Below are positions 35,098-47,700 of a stretch of DNA of 64,000 nucleotides, piece by piece. Within the stretch, counting starts at the first letter, position 1. Every line of letters begins with the position of its first letter. This DNA is from Malurus cyaneus samueli (Eukaryota > Chordata > Aves > Passeriformes > Maluridae). A program made the position numbers and the translations under genes. Where the stretch lies: the NCBI GenBank assembly GCA_009741485.1, contig CM019214.1, positions 98,830 through 162,829 of the forward strand, read 5' to 3'. Below the pieces are notes generated by a model. The model saw only the letters and a list, made by a program, of their open reading frames with translations. It was not told where the DNA came from and did no database searches.

Positions 35098-35419
35098 GTC
35101 TTTTTGAAAGCGTACGGCAGCAGGCCAGGGGGTTGTGAAGTATGGAAAAACCAACCAAGCAGTGGGGAAAGAATGTCCATTGTTCCATGAGGTGTGCAGC
35201 ATGGGCTGTGGCTGTACCGTTCTCTCCGCCTTCACATCAGGAACAGCACAGCCATCCGTAGCTTACACGTTGTACTCAGCAGCCTGGGAGCTGGAAACTT
35301 GGCAGTCATCCCACCTTGATCTGGCTCGGACTCCTTTGAGCAAAAGTCCCCCTTTCTCCCACCTTGGGGTTTTTCGATGATCGTGAGACAGTCAAGGGTC
35401 TTCCATACGGTCTCTTATA

Positions 35420-37035
35420 GCATGTTTGCATAGTCTCACACTAACGAGGTTCTGCTGATTTCAGAGGCCTTTTGGAGAGCTTGGATCAAGATGGGATGAT
35501 ATGAGGCCCAGACTAATAAGATGCTCCAGACATTAGCTGATCTTGTCCTGGGATCTGCACTGCCCTCTCAAGCATGTGTGTGCTGAGGAGCATAAAACAC
35601 ACCACATCAATCGTTTTTTACCATCTGAACCTGCTCCCTACCACCCTCTATGCTGATAGATTGCATTCACTTTGCAAACTGAAAATAATTCCTTCTGGCT
35701 TAATTGATAAATAAAATTTATGAGCTGAATACACTGCTCAACTGTCTGCCTCAGTGGCTGGGGAAAATGGTAAAACAACCACATTATCGATTTACAGCCT
35801 TCTTTCAGTGACCAGCATTCAGCAGCAGAGGAATCTTTTTACCCTTCTAACATATCTGCTCACCCAAACTCATACAGAGGTGCTGTGGTTTTTTAACTCT
35901 AGTCTCTGTTAGGGCAGTGCAGAGCAGGAGTAGAGTCACCAAGCCTCCTGAATCAATATAAAAAACAAGCATGGTCTTTTAAAATATACATACTAAGAAG
36001 ACTGAAGTTAAGGTGAAAACATCCGCATTAACCTGGATAATAAGAAATAACAAAAACAAACAAACAAAAAAAAAAACCAAAAAACAAAAAACCACCCCAA
36101 GTTTAAGGCTTGTAAGAATGGGATAGATGAAAGAAAACTTTATCCAGTAGTTACCTGTGTTCCTACTGGGTTGTGTAAGGACTATCTTTGCAATGTGTAA
36201 TCTGTAACCCTGGCAACCCAGACGTTTTTAAAGGGGACAGGATTGGGAAATAAGGTCTCCACTCCCTACAGCCTGAGATAAACATCACAAAATAGCAAAG
36301 GCTTAGGCAGGGGACTCATGTGGAGGAGAGGCTGAGGAGGCTGCAGAAGGGTTGGAAAAACTGGAAAGGAAAATGCTCTCTGATGCCTACACACCTGCAA
36401 CATGAACCACTGCTCACTCACAGGGTCTGTTTCATTTCAAATCTTTGTTGTAAGTTGATCTAAGGGTTTAATACATTAAAACATAGTTAGAAAAAAACCC
36501 CCAGAAATAAGAATAAAAGCATCCTAAAAGAGGTTTCCCTCTGTAAGCATTAGGATAAAAATGAAGAAAAATAACAGCCAGCTGCTGCTCTCTCTGAATT
36601 CCTGCCCCACGCCCCACCTCAGTACTCACAATTTTATGTTATATCAAAGATTCATAGAACATGGATTTAAATGCAAGAAAATGCTACCTAGATTTTAGAG
36701 ACTATATCCTTTATATTAACAGGTTTTAGTAATTGTAGTTTTTCATTGTTTCATATCCTTTGCAAAAGGAAAGGAGAAAACATCACAGTGTTTCCTTGAA
36801 TTAAAAAAAATCAACTTTCTTTTGATGTTTTCTGTCCTGTAGACAAACTCAGGTAATGAAAGAATATGTAACACAAATTAATCCCCAGTTCAACTTAAAA
36901 AAAGGATGAATAAATCCACAGAAAGCCTTAAACAGTATTGATATACTCCTTTTTCAAGTTTTAGAAATGTGTTTCAATGTGCAATGTGTCTAGGATAAAC
37001 CAGAAAAATAGATAAAAAGACTCAGTACACCTATT

Positions 37036-37081
<46 letters not shown>

Positions 37082-40000
37082 CACCAAATCTCTTAAGTGT
37101 GAGAACTGAAATGAACAAATGAGTATGCCTGAAATTAATTTTTCATCTTCATAGTAGTGCAGAAAAAGTGTCTGGACAAGCACTTCGAGTGGTATTAGCT
37201 GAGTAAATTTGCAGTGAGTTTGCACAAGCTGCAACAGAACTGTAAACATCAGCCTAGAGAAGGCCAAAAAATGGAACAGATTAATTACACATGGAGTCAG
37301 CTCCCATGACAGTGGGTCAGGCACCTCCACCCAAGAAAATTATTCAAAAAAAGAACAAGAAACAAAAAGATGTTGAGATGCCTGCACACAATACCAAGCA
37401 AGCCAATATGTCGGGATAATGGCAAACACAAGTTCTACTTGCTTCAGTTTGCCATTCCTCACTGAATTAAGCAGCTAGAAAGGATGGATAACACCATGTG
37501 AAACAAGCAAATTAAAAGGATAAAACAGGAAAAGCAAGAAGGAGGAGAGAGACAACCCAGAGAAGGTGGAAAAACTTTTGCCAATTCATTGACCTTGGTA
37601 TATTCTGTTGTATTTTTAAAATATAATTTTTCCCTTTAGAAATACTCATCATTGGCCACATGCCTGGATGAGTCAAAAAGAAGACATGGGCACTCAACAG
37701 ACAGGGACATTCAACATATTGTCATTGTTCTCTGCAATTTACTTCAAATAATGAATGTTCCAGAAAAAAAATCTTTTTCCTGGTCCAAATTTTACAGAAA
37801 ATATTTGGCTAATAAACCATTCTGCGAATGTATTCTCATAACTGTGTATCTTTGACAGTAACGTTAGCAGCTAAAAATCGACGAAATAAACAATAGAGGG
37901 AAAACTAGGTCATCAGTCATACTGTGGAATGAAAAATGCAATCAGAGCTGCTTTTAATAAATGCTCACCCAGCATTTCTGCACTTCTGGGTTTCTTATAT
38001 AGAAGATTTGACGTTGCTAAGTATTCCATGTTGAATTTTTATTTCCAAAAGAAGTTATAAATTAAGCAGCCTATTGTGCTGAGAGTAAGGTTATGATCAC
38101 TGTACTATATGTCAAGTCATTCTTTCAGACTTTGTGCTAAAAATACAACTTTGTGAAAATCCCTGCTACTGCTAACAACCCTGTGAAGTTCTTTGAAGTG
38201 CAGTGTGGCTGTCAAATATGTCAGTTGCTGAGGGAGCCTCTCGTGGTGCTGAAGAATGAAATATTTGATTTGTGAGTCAGGGAAAGTGGAATAGAGACGT
38301 GCTGACACAGAAGTGAGCAGGTTCAATAGCCTGATCACCAGTTCTTGAGTTGGGTACGCAAATGTCAGATGCCAGCAGCAGATCAAAGTGCCCCAGGCTG
38401 CCTCGAGCTCTGTGTGGCACATTCGGAGCCATTAGAGAGTCTGTCCCTGCACTGCACTGCAACCACAGGAACTGTGTGCAGAACAGAGGCCAAAATGCAG
38501 GAGGAGAATTAAGGGAGGAGCACAGTGAGAGCTGGGTTTGGAACAGACTCTGAGTGAACCAAATCAATCAGGGACTAGTGGCGTGAGGCACCCTGCAAGA
38601 GCTTGGGCTGAATGCAGCACCTCTGGCACGCCCAGGCACAGTTCATGGTTCTGCTGTTTGGGAACAATGTCTGACAGCCTCTCCCCAGATATAGGGTTTT
38701 TATAGGATGAAAGAACACAGCCTCAAACTCTGATTGTCAGGGGTCAGCTCCTCGTGCTTTGCATTATGTGCAACCCCTCAACCCTCTGACTTTGACCCTA
38801 TAATGATAACCACTACCCAACACACTGTGAAACCCCCACTCCAAACCCAAAAATACTATTATCACTCACATAACTTCGTGCCAAGCATCTTTTCAGTATA
38901 TTAGGAAAAGAAAAAGAATGAGCATGTGAAGAACATTTAGTCTTTTTCATTTTTAAATTATAACTACGCCCCCTAACCAGGGACTGCAAATAAAGTTATG
39001 TCACAGAACTTTTAGTTTGTTTCTTCTTTTGCAACATAATGCAACACGTTTTTAGTTTCTTCATCATAAAGTCATAAAAGAAGCTGCTGTCACTCTGCTA
39101 ACAAAAAACAGATTTTTTTTTCTTATTCCCACTCGCAAGACACTTCCAGGTTTTTTCAAGTTGAATATGAGCTAGTTTAGAGATTGTTATTGTTTTAATG
39201 TAATGGCTTAGCTCTTAAAAATCTAACCTATTTATTTGAAGAAAACAAAACAGAACATTAAATATGAACATTGAATATTAAAACTATAGCTGTATGCCTT
39301 AATTCTCCAAGGTTCAGATCTCAGAAACAGTTTCTTATATTTTTCATTTATCTTTTATATTTATATATAAATTTGAATCTTTCTTACCAAATTCCTCCTA
39401 GCTTCTAATATAAATTAGCCATAAGTGAAGACTGGCATGTGCTAAACTCCTCAAAATCACTTTGCCATGTCATTCCACCTGATGTATACGTGTTTGGTAC
39501 AATATTTTTGATGTTGTCACAAGGCTGCTACCCTTTGTGAGCAGCTCTGTGATTGAAGAGTTAATGAGGTTTGCTAAAGATGAAAGATAAAGCACTGAAT
39601 TTCATTAAATTGTAAATTCTACCACAATTAATCTGAAAATGCACGTGCCAAGCACATGACAAGACATGAACCCATACGAATAAAGGAGAAAGCATCAATC
39701 TTCTTTTAACACTGCCTCGATTTTATATCCCAGCCCTAATGTTGTTTAAACCAATATTAATATTTGACTATGAAAATGTATGTTTTGTTTAAAAGTAGGC
39801 ATACACCCAAGAAAAATTGAGGGGAATTACTGTCCTGTAGGGTTAGGCAGGAAGAGCATTGGTCACATCCTCAGTAATGCCTGGATGTCTGTGAAGGTCA
39901 CAAGAAATACTCAGAGTTTTTAGAAAGAATAATCTCTGTACAGGTGTGCAGACTAATTTTAATCTTTCAATTCATATGAACAATAACTTTCAAAGAATGT

Positions 40001-40777
40001 TAGAAATAATGAAGTTATGATGAAGTGCAAACAGGGAAAGTATGCCAAACCTCAGCCTGAGGTGGCTGGCAAGTCATAGAAACACTTTTACATGCTTGAA
40101 CTAGCAGAAGAGTTGAATAATTGATTGGAAAAATTCAGAGAAAATAAACTTTCCTTGGAAAATATAATTTTGTGTCCAGGGGGTTTCACTCAGAAAGTTC
40201 ATTTGGTGTTCAAGCACTCCACTCCAGACAATTCATGTCCAGGAGCAGGAGTACCACATCTGTGCCTTGTCCAAGCCAGAAGTTTTGTCAGCTCATTAAC
40301 TTGAGCTCTGTATCAAGAAAATGAAAACATGAAAACAGCCACCTGGCCCTGTGATCTGAGCCTTCCCAGAGCAGTGTGGCACAGCCTGGTGTTCCCAGCC
40401 CAGGAACACTTCCCTCACCCCAAACTGCCTCCCCTTCAGCTGGACCTGCTCAAGGAAATAGGGGAGCCCTCACTGCTGAGCAGTTTAAAATTCAGAGTTT
40501 AAAGGAACTCACTGCAGAGTTTAAAACATCCTTTTAAAGGAAGCTCACATTCCCATGTATTATAGATAGCAAGACATCCTGTTAGAGCTCATTTGGAGCA
40601 TTTCCTCAAGGAGGAATCTTACTGTGCTTCAGTCCTCTTGCAATTCATCAATGTTGATTTTTTTTTAAACTGGTGTCCGTTGTATTTATTTGTTGTCTTT
40701 TTCAATATTTACACAGGATGTAATGATCCACTGATAGTTCATTAAGTGGTTCATTTATCTTGTTACAAATCAAACCA
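35420..40777. other. Unique AT-rich non-coding DNA
   Basis: No supported gene. Contains an A-rich repeat at 36050-36095, a 30-nt poly-A at 37042-37071, and AT-only palindromic stretches such as TTTATATTTATATATAAATT near 39353-39372. Frames at 38117-38422 and 38277-38567 (minus) overlap each other in different frames and show no domain. Confidence 0.5.
37042..37071. repeat. Poly-A run (30 nt)
   Basis: Uninterrupted A run followed by GAAGAAAAAACACC. It is not preceded by a recognisable retroposed sequence. Confidence 0.9.
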
Positions 40778-41281
40778 GGAAATCTCTAGGAAATGTGGCC
40801 AGCAGGCCGAGGGGGCTGATTCTCCCACTCTTACTCCATTTCCATGAGACCCACCTGGAGTGCTGAATCCAGCTCTGGAATTCCCAACATAAGGATGTAA
40901 ACTTCTCCAATGAAGACAGCTGAGAGAGTTGGGGTTTTTCATCCTGGAGAAGGCTCCTTGAGACCTTGCAGCATTCTTCCAGTACCTGAAGGGGCTTCCA
41001 GGAAAGGTGGAGAGGGACTTTGCAAAAGGGCATGCAGTGACAGGATACAGAGGAATGGCTTTAAGATGAAAGAGGTGTAGATCAGATATTAGGAAGAAAT
41101 TCTTTACTGTGAGGGTGGTGAGGCACTGGCACAAGTTAGCCAGAGTGGTGGAAGTGTTCAAGGCCAGGTTGGACCAGGCAACATGGACTAGTGGAAGATG
41201 TCCCTGCCCATTGCAGAAGGTTTGGAATGAGGATGACCTTTAAGGAACCCTCCAACCCAAACCATTCCATCATTCTATGAC
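40778..41281 (+). mobile_element. CR1 retroposon, ~500 bp 3' portion
   Basis: Recognisable CR1 blocks in order: TCTAGGAAATGTGGCCAGCA, GGGGGCTGATTCTCCCACTC, CATGAGACCCACCTGGAGTG, CCAGCTCTGGAATTCCCAAC, GCTGAGAGAGTTGGGGTTTT, TCCAGTACCTGAAGGGGCTT, GATATTAGGAAGAAATTCTT, TACTGTGAGGGTGGTGAGGC, GGAAGTGTTCAAGGCCAGGT and TTTAAGGAACCCTCCAACCC. The tail is ATTCCATCATTCTATGAC. Against the usual CR1 order there is a deletion between the CCCAACATAAG and GCTGAGAGAG blocks. It is the longest and best preserved CR1 copy here. It is 5'-truncated and non-coding, and the 132-codon minus-strand frame across it is antisense chance. Confidence 0.92.
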
Positions 41282-42210
41282 CTGCAAACTGTTTTACAAG
41301 AGTTCATAGCCAGAGATTTATCACCTGCAGATTAGTAAGCAGGACTGGTTTTTTGGTTTTTTTTTGTTTTTGTTTTTTTTTTCAAAATTCATCCATTCCA
41401 TGTATTTCCAAGAGAAAGTCACATTTTTTAAAACCACAGTACAATACAGCCACTGTTCCTAGTGCCTGGCAGAGCAGGCTGCTGTTTGGGGCACAGATCC
41501 TGAACCATTGTCACTGTGGTCCCCATTTACCTGGTGCCTCTGGACATATTCTAACTAACCCCATTAGAATCAGCCACAATTTTTCTTTTTTTTTTTTCCA
41601 GCTTTACCCAGATATTACAGAAAAGGACTATGCAGAGTGTTGGTGCAAGGCAACGCAGACATTTTAAGATTATAGTAACAGATATATTTGGTACTTGAGA
41701 ATAATCATGTTCACATGCTGCTGAAATTAATAAATACATTTTACTTTGACTAAAGAGGTGATAAGGTTTTTCAGGGAAAAGATGGAGATTATTAAAATGC
41801 ATTGAGATTAATTATTGTGTTCATTTAATGGTTTTTTTAAACTGGTTTGTAAAGTTGAATGTGATAAAATAGCTTCAGAACACTGTATCAAAATGGAGAA
41901 AGAAAATCTATTACCTTTTCAAAGTTCTCCCTTTTCCAGTAATTATTTGTTGGATTCAGCAGACAGTTTAATTTAGTGAAAATGTCAGTGATTGTTTTCC
42001 TGAAAAAAAAAAAAGAGATTTTTTTTTTTAGGAAAGAAAAAAATTTGCTCTAATTCCAGTTTTGTTTAGAAAGGAAATTTCATACCTCCATTTCTTAATG
42101 ATTAGAGCATATACAACCAAGAGTAGCCACTCCCATATCAGCTTTTAAGGGAAAAATAATAAAAAAGACTCCATATGTATTACTACATTCTTATATCAGG
42201 TAGTTAAAAC

Positions 42211-42238
42211 TGTCAGTGACACTTAGGTGTCACAGACA
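42211..42238. repeat. Short inverted repeat with GTGACAC/GTGTCAC core
   Basis: Arms 42211-42222 and 42227-42238 are reverse complements except for one position, with a 4-nt TTAG loop. The same GTGACAC/GTGTCAC core also occurs as a palindrome at 1734-1749. The centre ACTTAGGTGTCA resembles the paired T-box half-site TCACACCTAGGTGTGA, differing at three positions of sixteen. Confidence 0.7.
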
Positions 42239-43639
42239 CCTACATTTCACCCCGTGCAAAGCAGAAATTCTCACCTAGACCCAATTAAGAATTGCATCTG
42301 AGTGCACAAGGGAACACTCACTCAACACCACATCCAAGCCCAGTTTATACCTGGGGGACACTGGGAGGCCAGCAGCAAACTGCAGAGGGCCATTTGCCTT
42401 TAATATTCCTTGCTCCCACATGCTCAGGGACCAGTGACACTTTTGAGAGCCAACATTAACAAGACTTGGCATCAGAACATTATTTTTTTTCTTCCTCTTC
42501 TTCCCCAAAACGATTCTGCATTGTGTAGTCTTACAGACACAAACATATTGTCCTCATGCTGTGGAGTCCAGGGAATATTCACTCTGGCTTAAGGAGGGAT
42601 GGAAGACTAAAAAGCTCATTTTTGTCATCCTGTCACACTGGTGTGGACTTTATTATGCAATTGCTTCAACTGGAGCCAACAAACCTGCATGCACAGAGCA
42701 GAGCACTAATCAGGTCAAATAAGATTAAATAAGGGTGGCAGATTCAGGTCATTCCAAAGGTAAAAATGTGCATTATTTTTCACAAATAAAACAGTAGATA
42801 CCATAAAATAGGAGCAGACAATACATATTTGACAAATTCTTGGATGAAGAGACAAACCTTGTAGACCACTAAGAGCTAGCAAACATTACTGATGCCACGA
42901 GCTCTCCATCTCAGTGGGAGCACTGAGACAACCAGAACAACCTGCCACCAAATCACTACCTGAGGAAGTACCACCCTCATTCATTTCTTTGATTTAGAAA
43001 TTATTCCTGTGCTCTAGTCAGCCAGATAATTGTTTTACAAAAAGAATTACTAGTATCAGAACTTCAGCAGCTCTGAAATGTCCCTCGGCAAGCAAACAAC
43101 TAACTCTTCCACCCACTCAGTACGCCCCCACTTGTGAATTGCAATTAGCATTGCAAATGTCTTTCCCTTTTCAGAACTATCGATTGTGCTGTTAAATAGC
43201 AGCAGAGAGTTTAAATGCTCGGAAATCTGCTTTAACTTCCATTCTCTGTTATCTATCTACCTACAAACTACCCATCGATTATCTATCTATGTATAAAAAA
43301 AAAAAAGCCAATTCTATGCAGATACTACCATTGCACAACCATCGCACAACATTCTTGTTATGTGCAATATATATTACACTAAAGTATTCCCACCCACCTT
43401 CAAAAACCTTTATTTAACATGGTCTAAATTTCTTCCCACTATTTAGGGGGAACACTCCCATCACACATTGCCCCTTAGCATACCCTATATCAAAATTTTA
43501 TGACCAGTTAAAAGAACAGTATTAGGCCAGCTCATCTTGTAAAAGTATCTTCTTTTTTTTCTGCTTACTACCTTGCTTTATTGGATCCTGGATGTATAGT
43601 TAGGTATGGATGTGTTGGTTTTAAAGGGGCAGAAAGAGA

Positions 43640-43723
43640 GTGAGATACTAGATATATATAGTTGCTCTTTATAATACTAGATATATATAAGTGTGAGATA
43701 TTAGATATATATAAGTTGCTCTT
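43640..43723. repeat. AT-rich tandem repeat, ~2.5 copies
   Basis: A ~30-bp unit of the form GTGAGATAYTAGATATATAT followed by AGTTGCTCTT occurs at 43640-43669 and 43693-43723. Between them is a partial copy (TACTAGATATATATAAGT). It is a local duplication with no sign of function. Confidence 0.85.
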
Positions 43724-43814
43724 AGAGGCAGACATTATTTTTAAGGGTGAACAGAAGACTGTGTTGTGATTGACAAGAGTTCAGAAAATTGCAGCAGTCT
43801 GTTGTGCAGCAGAC

Positions 43815-43907
43815 ACAATCCTGTGCCACATGCTCTGGGATGGCCCCACTTGAGCAGGGAGCTGGGACCAGATAACCTTCCAGCTTACCCATTCTGTGAT
43901 TCTGAGA
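43815..43907 (+). mobile_element. CR1 retroposon, 3' end fragment
   Basis: Contains GGGACCAGATAACCTTCCAG and CTTACCCATTCTGTGATTCT, followed by GAGATCC. This fits the CR1 ending in which the cytosine-rich GACCTTCCAGCCTTA block precedes ATTCTGTGATTCTGTGA. Upstream homology is weak. Confidence 0.65.
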
Positions 43908-44161
43908 TCCTGTGGCACCACAAAAAGATTCACAAGCTCTGCGTCCAGGAAGGGAGGAGACAGAAAACTGCAATTCAAACAACTTCTGACACTGGAGGAT
44001 GAGCAGGTTATGGAAAATCAACCCATCAGAAGGGCTTTGTTTATCTCAGTCACAGAAAAACTCAAACAAGGCCTCATTTGCATTTGCACAAACAGCAAAA
44101 ATGTGCTACAATGAGCTTCCCTAAATGGATTATCCAGAGGAGGAGAAGCAGACCTTCCCAG
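43908..44161. other. Unique spacer before LTR copy 2
   Basis: No feature is supported. The bases CCCAG (44157-44161) precede the LTR start. I could not find a matching duplicate on the right side. Confidence 0.5.
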
Positions 44162-44727
44162 TGTCACGATCCGCTTAACCCAAGCGGGAGTCGTGAGGGG
44201 TTCGTTATCAGAATCTCAGAGTGCAAAAGAAACAAGGAGGCAAGTATATATATTTTAAATAATTAAGAACAATTTATTTGGATTTTTGTGATAGAAGAGG
44301 GTGAGAGAGAGAGAAAGTGAGAGAGAGGGGGAGAAAAAGAGTGGGTTTATAGCTACCAAACGGCTTTGACGAGTCCGCACGGTCCAGATTCCATGGGTTC
44401 GCCAGCATCCATTGGGGGGATCCCATCAGGGTCTTTTCAGAGAGACTCTTTATGGTCCTTTTGAAAGCGTACGGCAGCAGGCCAGGGGGTTGTGAAGTGT
44501 GGAAAAATCGGTCAAGAGGTGGGGAAAGAATGTCCATTGTTCCATGAGGTGTGCAGCATGGGGTCATGCCATTCTCTTTCCGTCTCCACGTCAGGAACGG
44601 TGCAACCATCCATGGTTTACACGTTGTACTCAGCAGCCTGGGAACTGGAAACTTGGCAGTCATCCCACCTTGATCTGGCTCGGACTCCTTTAAGCAAAAA
44701 GTCCCCCTTTCTTCCCCTCGGGGTTCT
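44162..44727 (-). mobile_element. LTR, family 2 copy 2, with divergent U3 end
   Basis: Starts TGTCACGATCCGCTTAACCC and matches copies 1 and 3 through the GA-rich tract, the CAGAGAGACTCTTTATGGTC block, the GTGGGGAAAGAATGTCCATT block and TTGATCTGGCTCGGACTCCT, up to CGGGGTTC near 44726. After that it departs from the ~70-bp terminal segment shared by copies 1 and 3 and reads GCAGGGCACGAGCGATGAGC and on. There is no matching target duplication. Read on the minus strand, the part that differs is the 5' end of U3, so the copy is either a U3 variant, a recombinant, or truncated. A minus-strand open frame (44274-44810) spans it only because it lacks stops. Confidence 0.82.
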
Positions 44728-47700
44728 CTTTGCTGCTTTGAAGATTCATTGGCACGCAGGGCACGAGCGATGAGCGATGGCATCAGGCGATCCAGAGCAG
44801 GGGCATCCACTCTGCTCCAGAGGAATCCACCTCAGGGGAGCCCACAGAGCCAATCCTCAGCCACCAAGTCAGCTTTTCCTCAAGTGCTTGGGGAACAGAT
44901 TAGTTTTTGACACAAGTTTACCATGCTTAGTTTGATGCTTTCATAGAAGCAGCTCCATCTCTGTAATTAAGAGCTTTTCTCTTTGCTTTCCTATTTTGAT
45001 TTTAAGCTTGTCTAGCCACGGTATTTTGACAAATTTAGAGTACATCAGCGTTAGGGATCTAATACATTCAAGTGATGAAGACATGCCATATGAAAACTGA
45101 GACAAGTCTGGGAATCCATGGGGTCATGGTAAAGGGCTAAGAGCAAAGGGAAAAGCTTCACGGGGAGGGATTACTCAGTGGTTTCTGACACAGAGTTTCA
45201 AGCTGAGAGAATCAGCAGCTTTGAAAAAATCTCCCATTATCACATATGCCCTTTCTAATAAAAACATCAGGTAACCCTGTGTTCCAGATGTAAAGTACTC
45301 AGATAGCTTGCTTATTGACTGCACAGTGGTAAATTCTTCATTAAAGGTGGTTTCTAGCTGTATCTCAGAAACTGAATGTTCATTTTAGTGAAAAGTGACC
45401 CTGAAACCATTGCTATTGAGCAGTTTGACCTTATGTGGGAAAGTCTGTGCAAGTCATCAGCCAGATTGCAATAACATGTCTGAGAGGTGAAAGATAAAAG
45501 CCCAACTACAGCTGGCTTGGCAGAAATGTTCTCACAGGAACATATTGCTCCATCAACACTGCCATTCATAGAAATGTACCAGCTTCAGGCATGGTCTCTA
45601 AGATTCAGGGGAGTCAGACAAAAATCCCTTCCTGAAAATGAGAATTTAAATCTTTTCTTCAACTGAGGTGGACTGATGAACCCAGGTCAGAAGAGTGTAA
45701 TCCCCCAGAGAAACGGCCATGCACACAGCTGGGCTGTATGAGAAGAGGAATTTGAACTCGTGGCTCCTGCATGCCAACAAACTTTTGTAAGTTATTAGCT
45801 CAAGACCATTAGTTTCCTAATTGGTTAGTTATTCCTTCCTTCTTGTATCTGCAAATGAGAGGGTAAATTTTCCGGTGATAGGAAACTCAGCTGTAATGTT
45901 ACATCCTAAGGAGAGTGGTTTCAAAGTGTTTGTTTTTCTCTTGAGGCCTGATGAGACAGAATCTAATTGTTTTAATCTCTATGAGTTCAGGAACTCAATG
46001 ACCTTTTTATATTTGTATATATGAGGACCATTCACCAGGCAAGCAGTCCCACACTCCTACACCACTAATCCATAACTTTTCATTGGAACTACATTTCACT
46101 GCTCTAGTTCCAGCATCTCTACATGACTCAAATTTCAAGGTAATTCCCAGCTCGTGATAATTTTTATCCCCCTTCTTTTACATTATTTTTTAGAAACTGC
46201 GATGAAAGATTGGGAAAAAAAAATCTGTTAGTGTTAAATTGCTTCTTTTATTTTATAGCAAGCTAGTTACGTTAAGCAAAAAAGATATTAAACTGCCACA
46301 CTGACATTGAACAGCAAGCTGAATTAGATTTGCTTAGTTTAAAAAAATCAGTCGGAATGAATTTATATTTCCTTAAATGTTGCATATGTGCAAATATTCT
46401 TAATGTTCAGTGAGCAGGCAGTTCAGTAAACCTAAAGCTTGCTATAAAACCTCAGCAGCATCTGAATGGGAATATCATAGAAAAAGGAGTTATGAGTGCA
46501 AAATATGCTTGGATAGAAATCACCATTTCCCTGTACAATTACATAGTTTATTACAGCTGATTTTTCACACAATTAGTAAATTAGATCAGGATGTTCTAAG
46601 TTTCTTTTTTCAGCAATCTGAAAAATATTAAAAGCAATAAAATAATAAATCCAGACATTTATGCTGAAGTGCCTACGGGGCAAGTTGCCATATTTCAGGC
46701 TTACTAAGGACTTGATTGCCAAATCCCAAATTATGGGACTCTGACATCAAATGAGTCCTTTTAGTGCAGCTGTGTTTATTTTAGTACAGAGTATGCCTAC
46801 ATTTGTGCTTTAGTTCAGACCATGAACGTGCTTTTGAAGGCAGATTGTGCAATTGCTGCCACTTAGCATGCTCTCCTTCGTATGATGGAAAGGCCTCAGA
46901 GGATGTTTTTACAATTAACCAGATTCTTTTCAAATTAAATCAAACTGGAGGATGGGATTGAGGAACACATTTACTACTCTCCAGCTGCTATGACCATTTT
47001 GTCCTTTGGACCAGAACAGAGCTAGCTCCAAGTAAAACTCACCTGAAAAGGGAAAAAAGAATTGCCTTCAGTGAGTCCTCAGCACCAGCTGGATCTCTTC
47101 CTGTGGCACTGAATTTCCTGCACATGTAAATAAAGCCTCCAGAGACCTACAGTAAGCCCCCAAAAAATCCTTTCCATTCTTCATAAAGAAATAAAATCAC
47201 AGCCTCAGTGAACTGTGGGTTTCCCAGGCAAGTGCTTTTGAGTCTCCGATGCACCAGCAAGATCATAAATTATCTAACTACTAAACCACAGAGAAGTTTA
47301 GCCTGATCTTTCCCAAATAGCTATTAATTTAAAATTATCCTACAAAAACACCCGTGACATTTCAGATCATGCTAGGGTAGGTCACTAGAACAACATTTCT
47401 TATGTCACATCGTATTCACTGGCTTACATGAAAACCCCCAGAAACCAATATCACCCTTTTAGTCTTTATCTTAGACTGTAAGGCTTAGGGACCACAGTTT
47501 TGTGATATCAGGGTGGAAATCCGCATTCTGTTCATGATTTGTACTTTCTACTGCATTTCAATTCAACACCATCACCTCCCTGTGTATGTACTTCTTGAAA
47601 GCCAAGTGTGCTGGTCCACACATTGAGCAATTAGGGGTTTCCATCTTTAGTTAAGTTATGCACTGTTACTGAAGTGCCTCACAAGGACAGTCTCTCTCAA

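Larger units (their letters stand above)
34827..35419 (-). mobile_element. Solo LTR, family 2 copy 1
   Basis: Shares nearly its whole length with 58897-59518 and most of 44162-44727. It starts TGTCACGATCTGCTTAACCC and ends GGTCTCTTATA, where copy 3 has TTACA, so the terminal C has mutated to T. GCATG stands on both sides (34822-34826 and 35420-35424), an exact 5-bp target duplication. Orientation is read from signals on the minus strand: a TATAAA at 35092-35097 and an AATAAA at 34933-34938, which place U3 at the right and U5 at the left. A GA-rich tract (34960-34993) lies between them. Open frames through the copies are not viral genes. Confidence 0.88.
41282..43814. other. Unique non-coding DNA
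   Basis: Holds a T-rich simple repeat (41348-41382), an inverted repeat at 42211-42238, a (TATC)-like stretch at about 43250-43292, and a three-copy AT-rich tandem at 43640-43723. The stretch 43135-43205 has the look of conserved non-coding DNA (GCAATTAGCATTGCAAATG). No exon is supported. Confidence 0.5.

Noticed and set aside
36295..36370. Possible CR1 fragment (GGAGAGGCTGAGGAGGCTGC)
   Set aside because: Purine-rich similarity only, and the diagnostic CR1 blocks are missing.
44144..44161. Primer-binding site left of LTR copy 2 (minus strand CTGGGAAGGTCTGC)
   Set aside because: The corresponding tRNA end would lack a normal T-arm sequence, and no known tRNA matches.
44274..44810. 178-codon minus-strand frame over LTR copy 2
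   Set aside because: It lies within a non-coding LTR. Parallel frames in copies 1 and 3 are broken at different places, and no viral protein family is recognisable.
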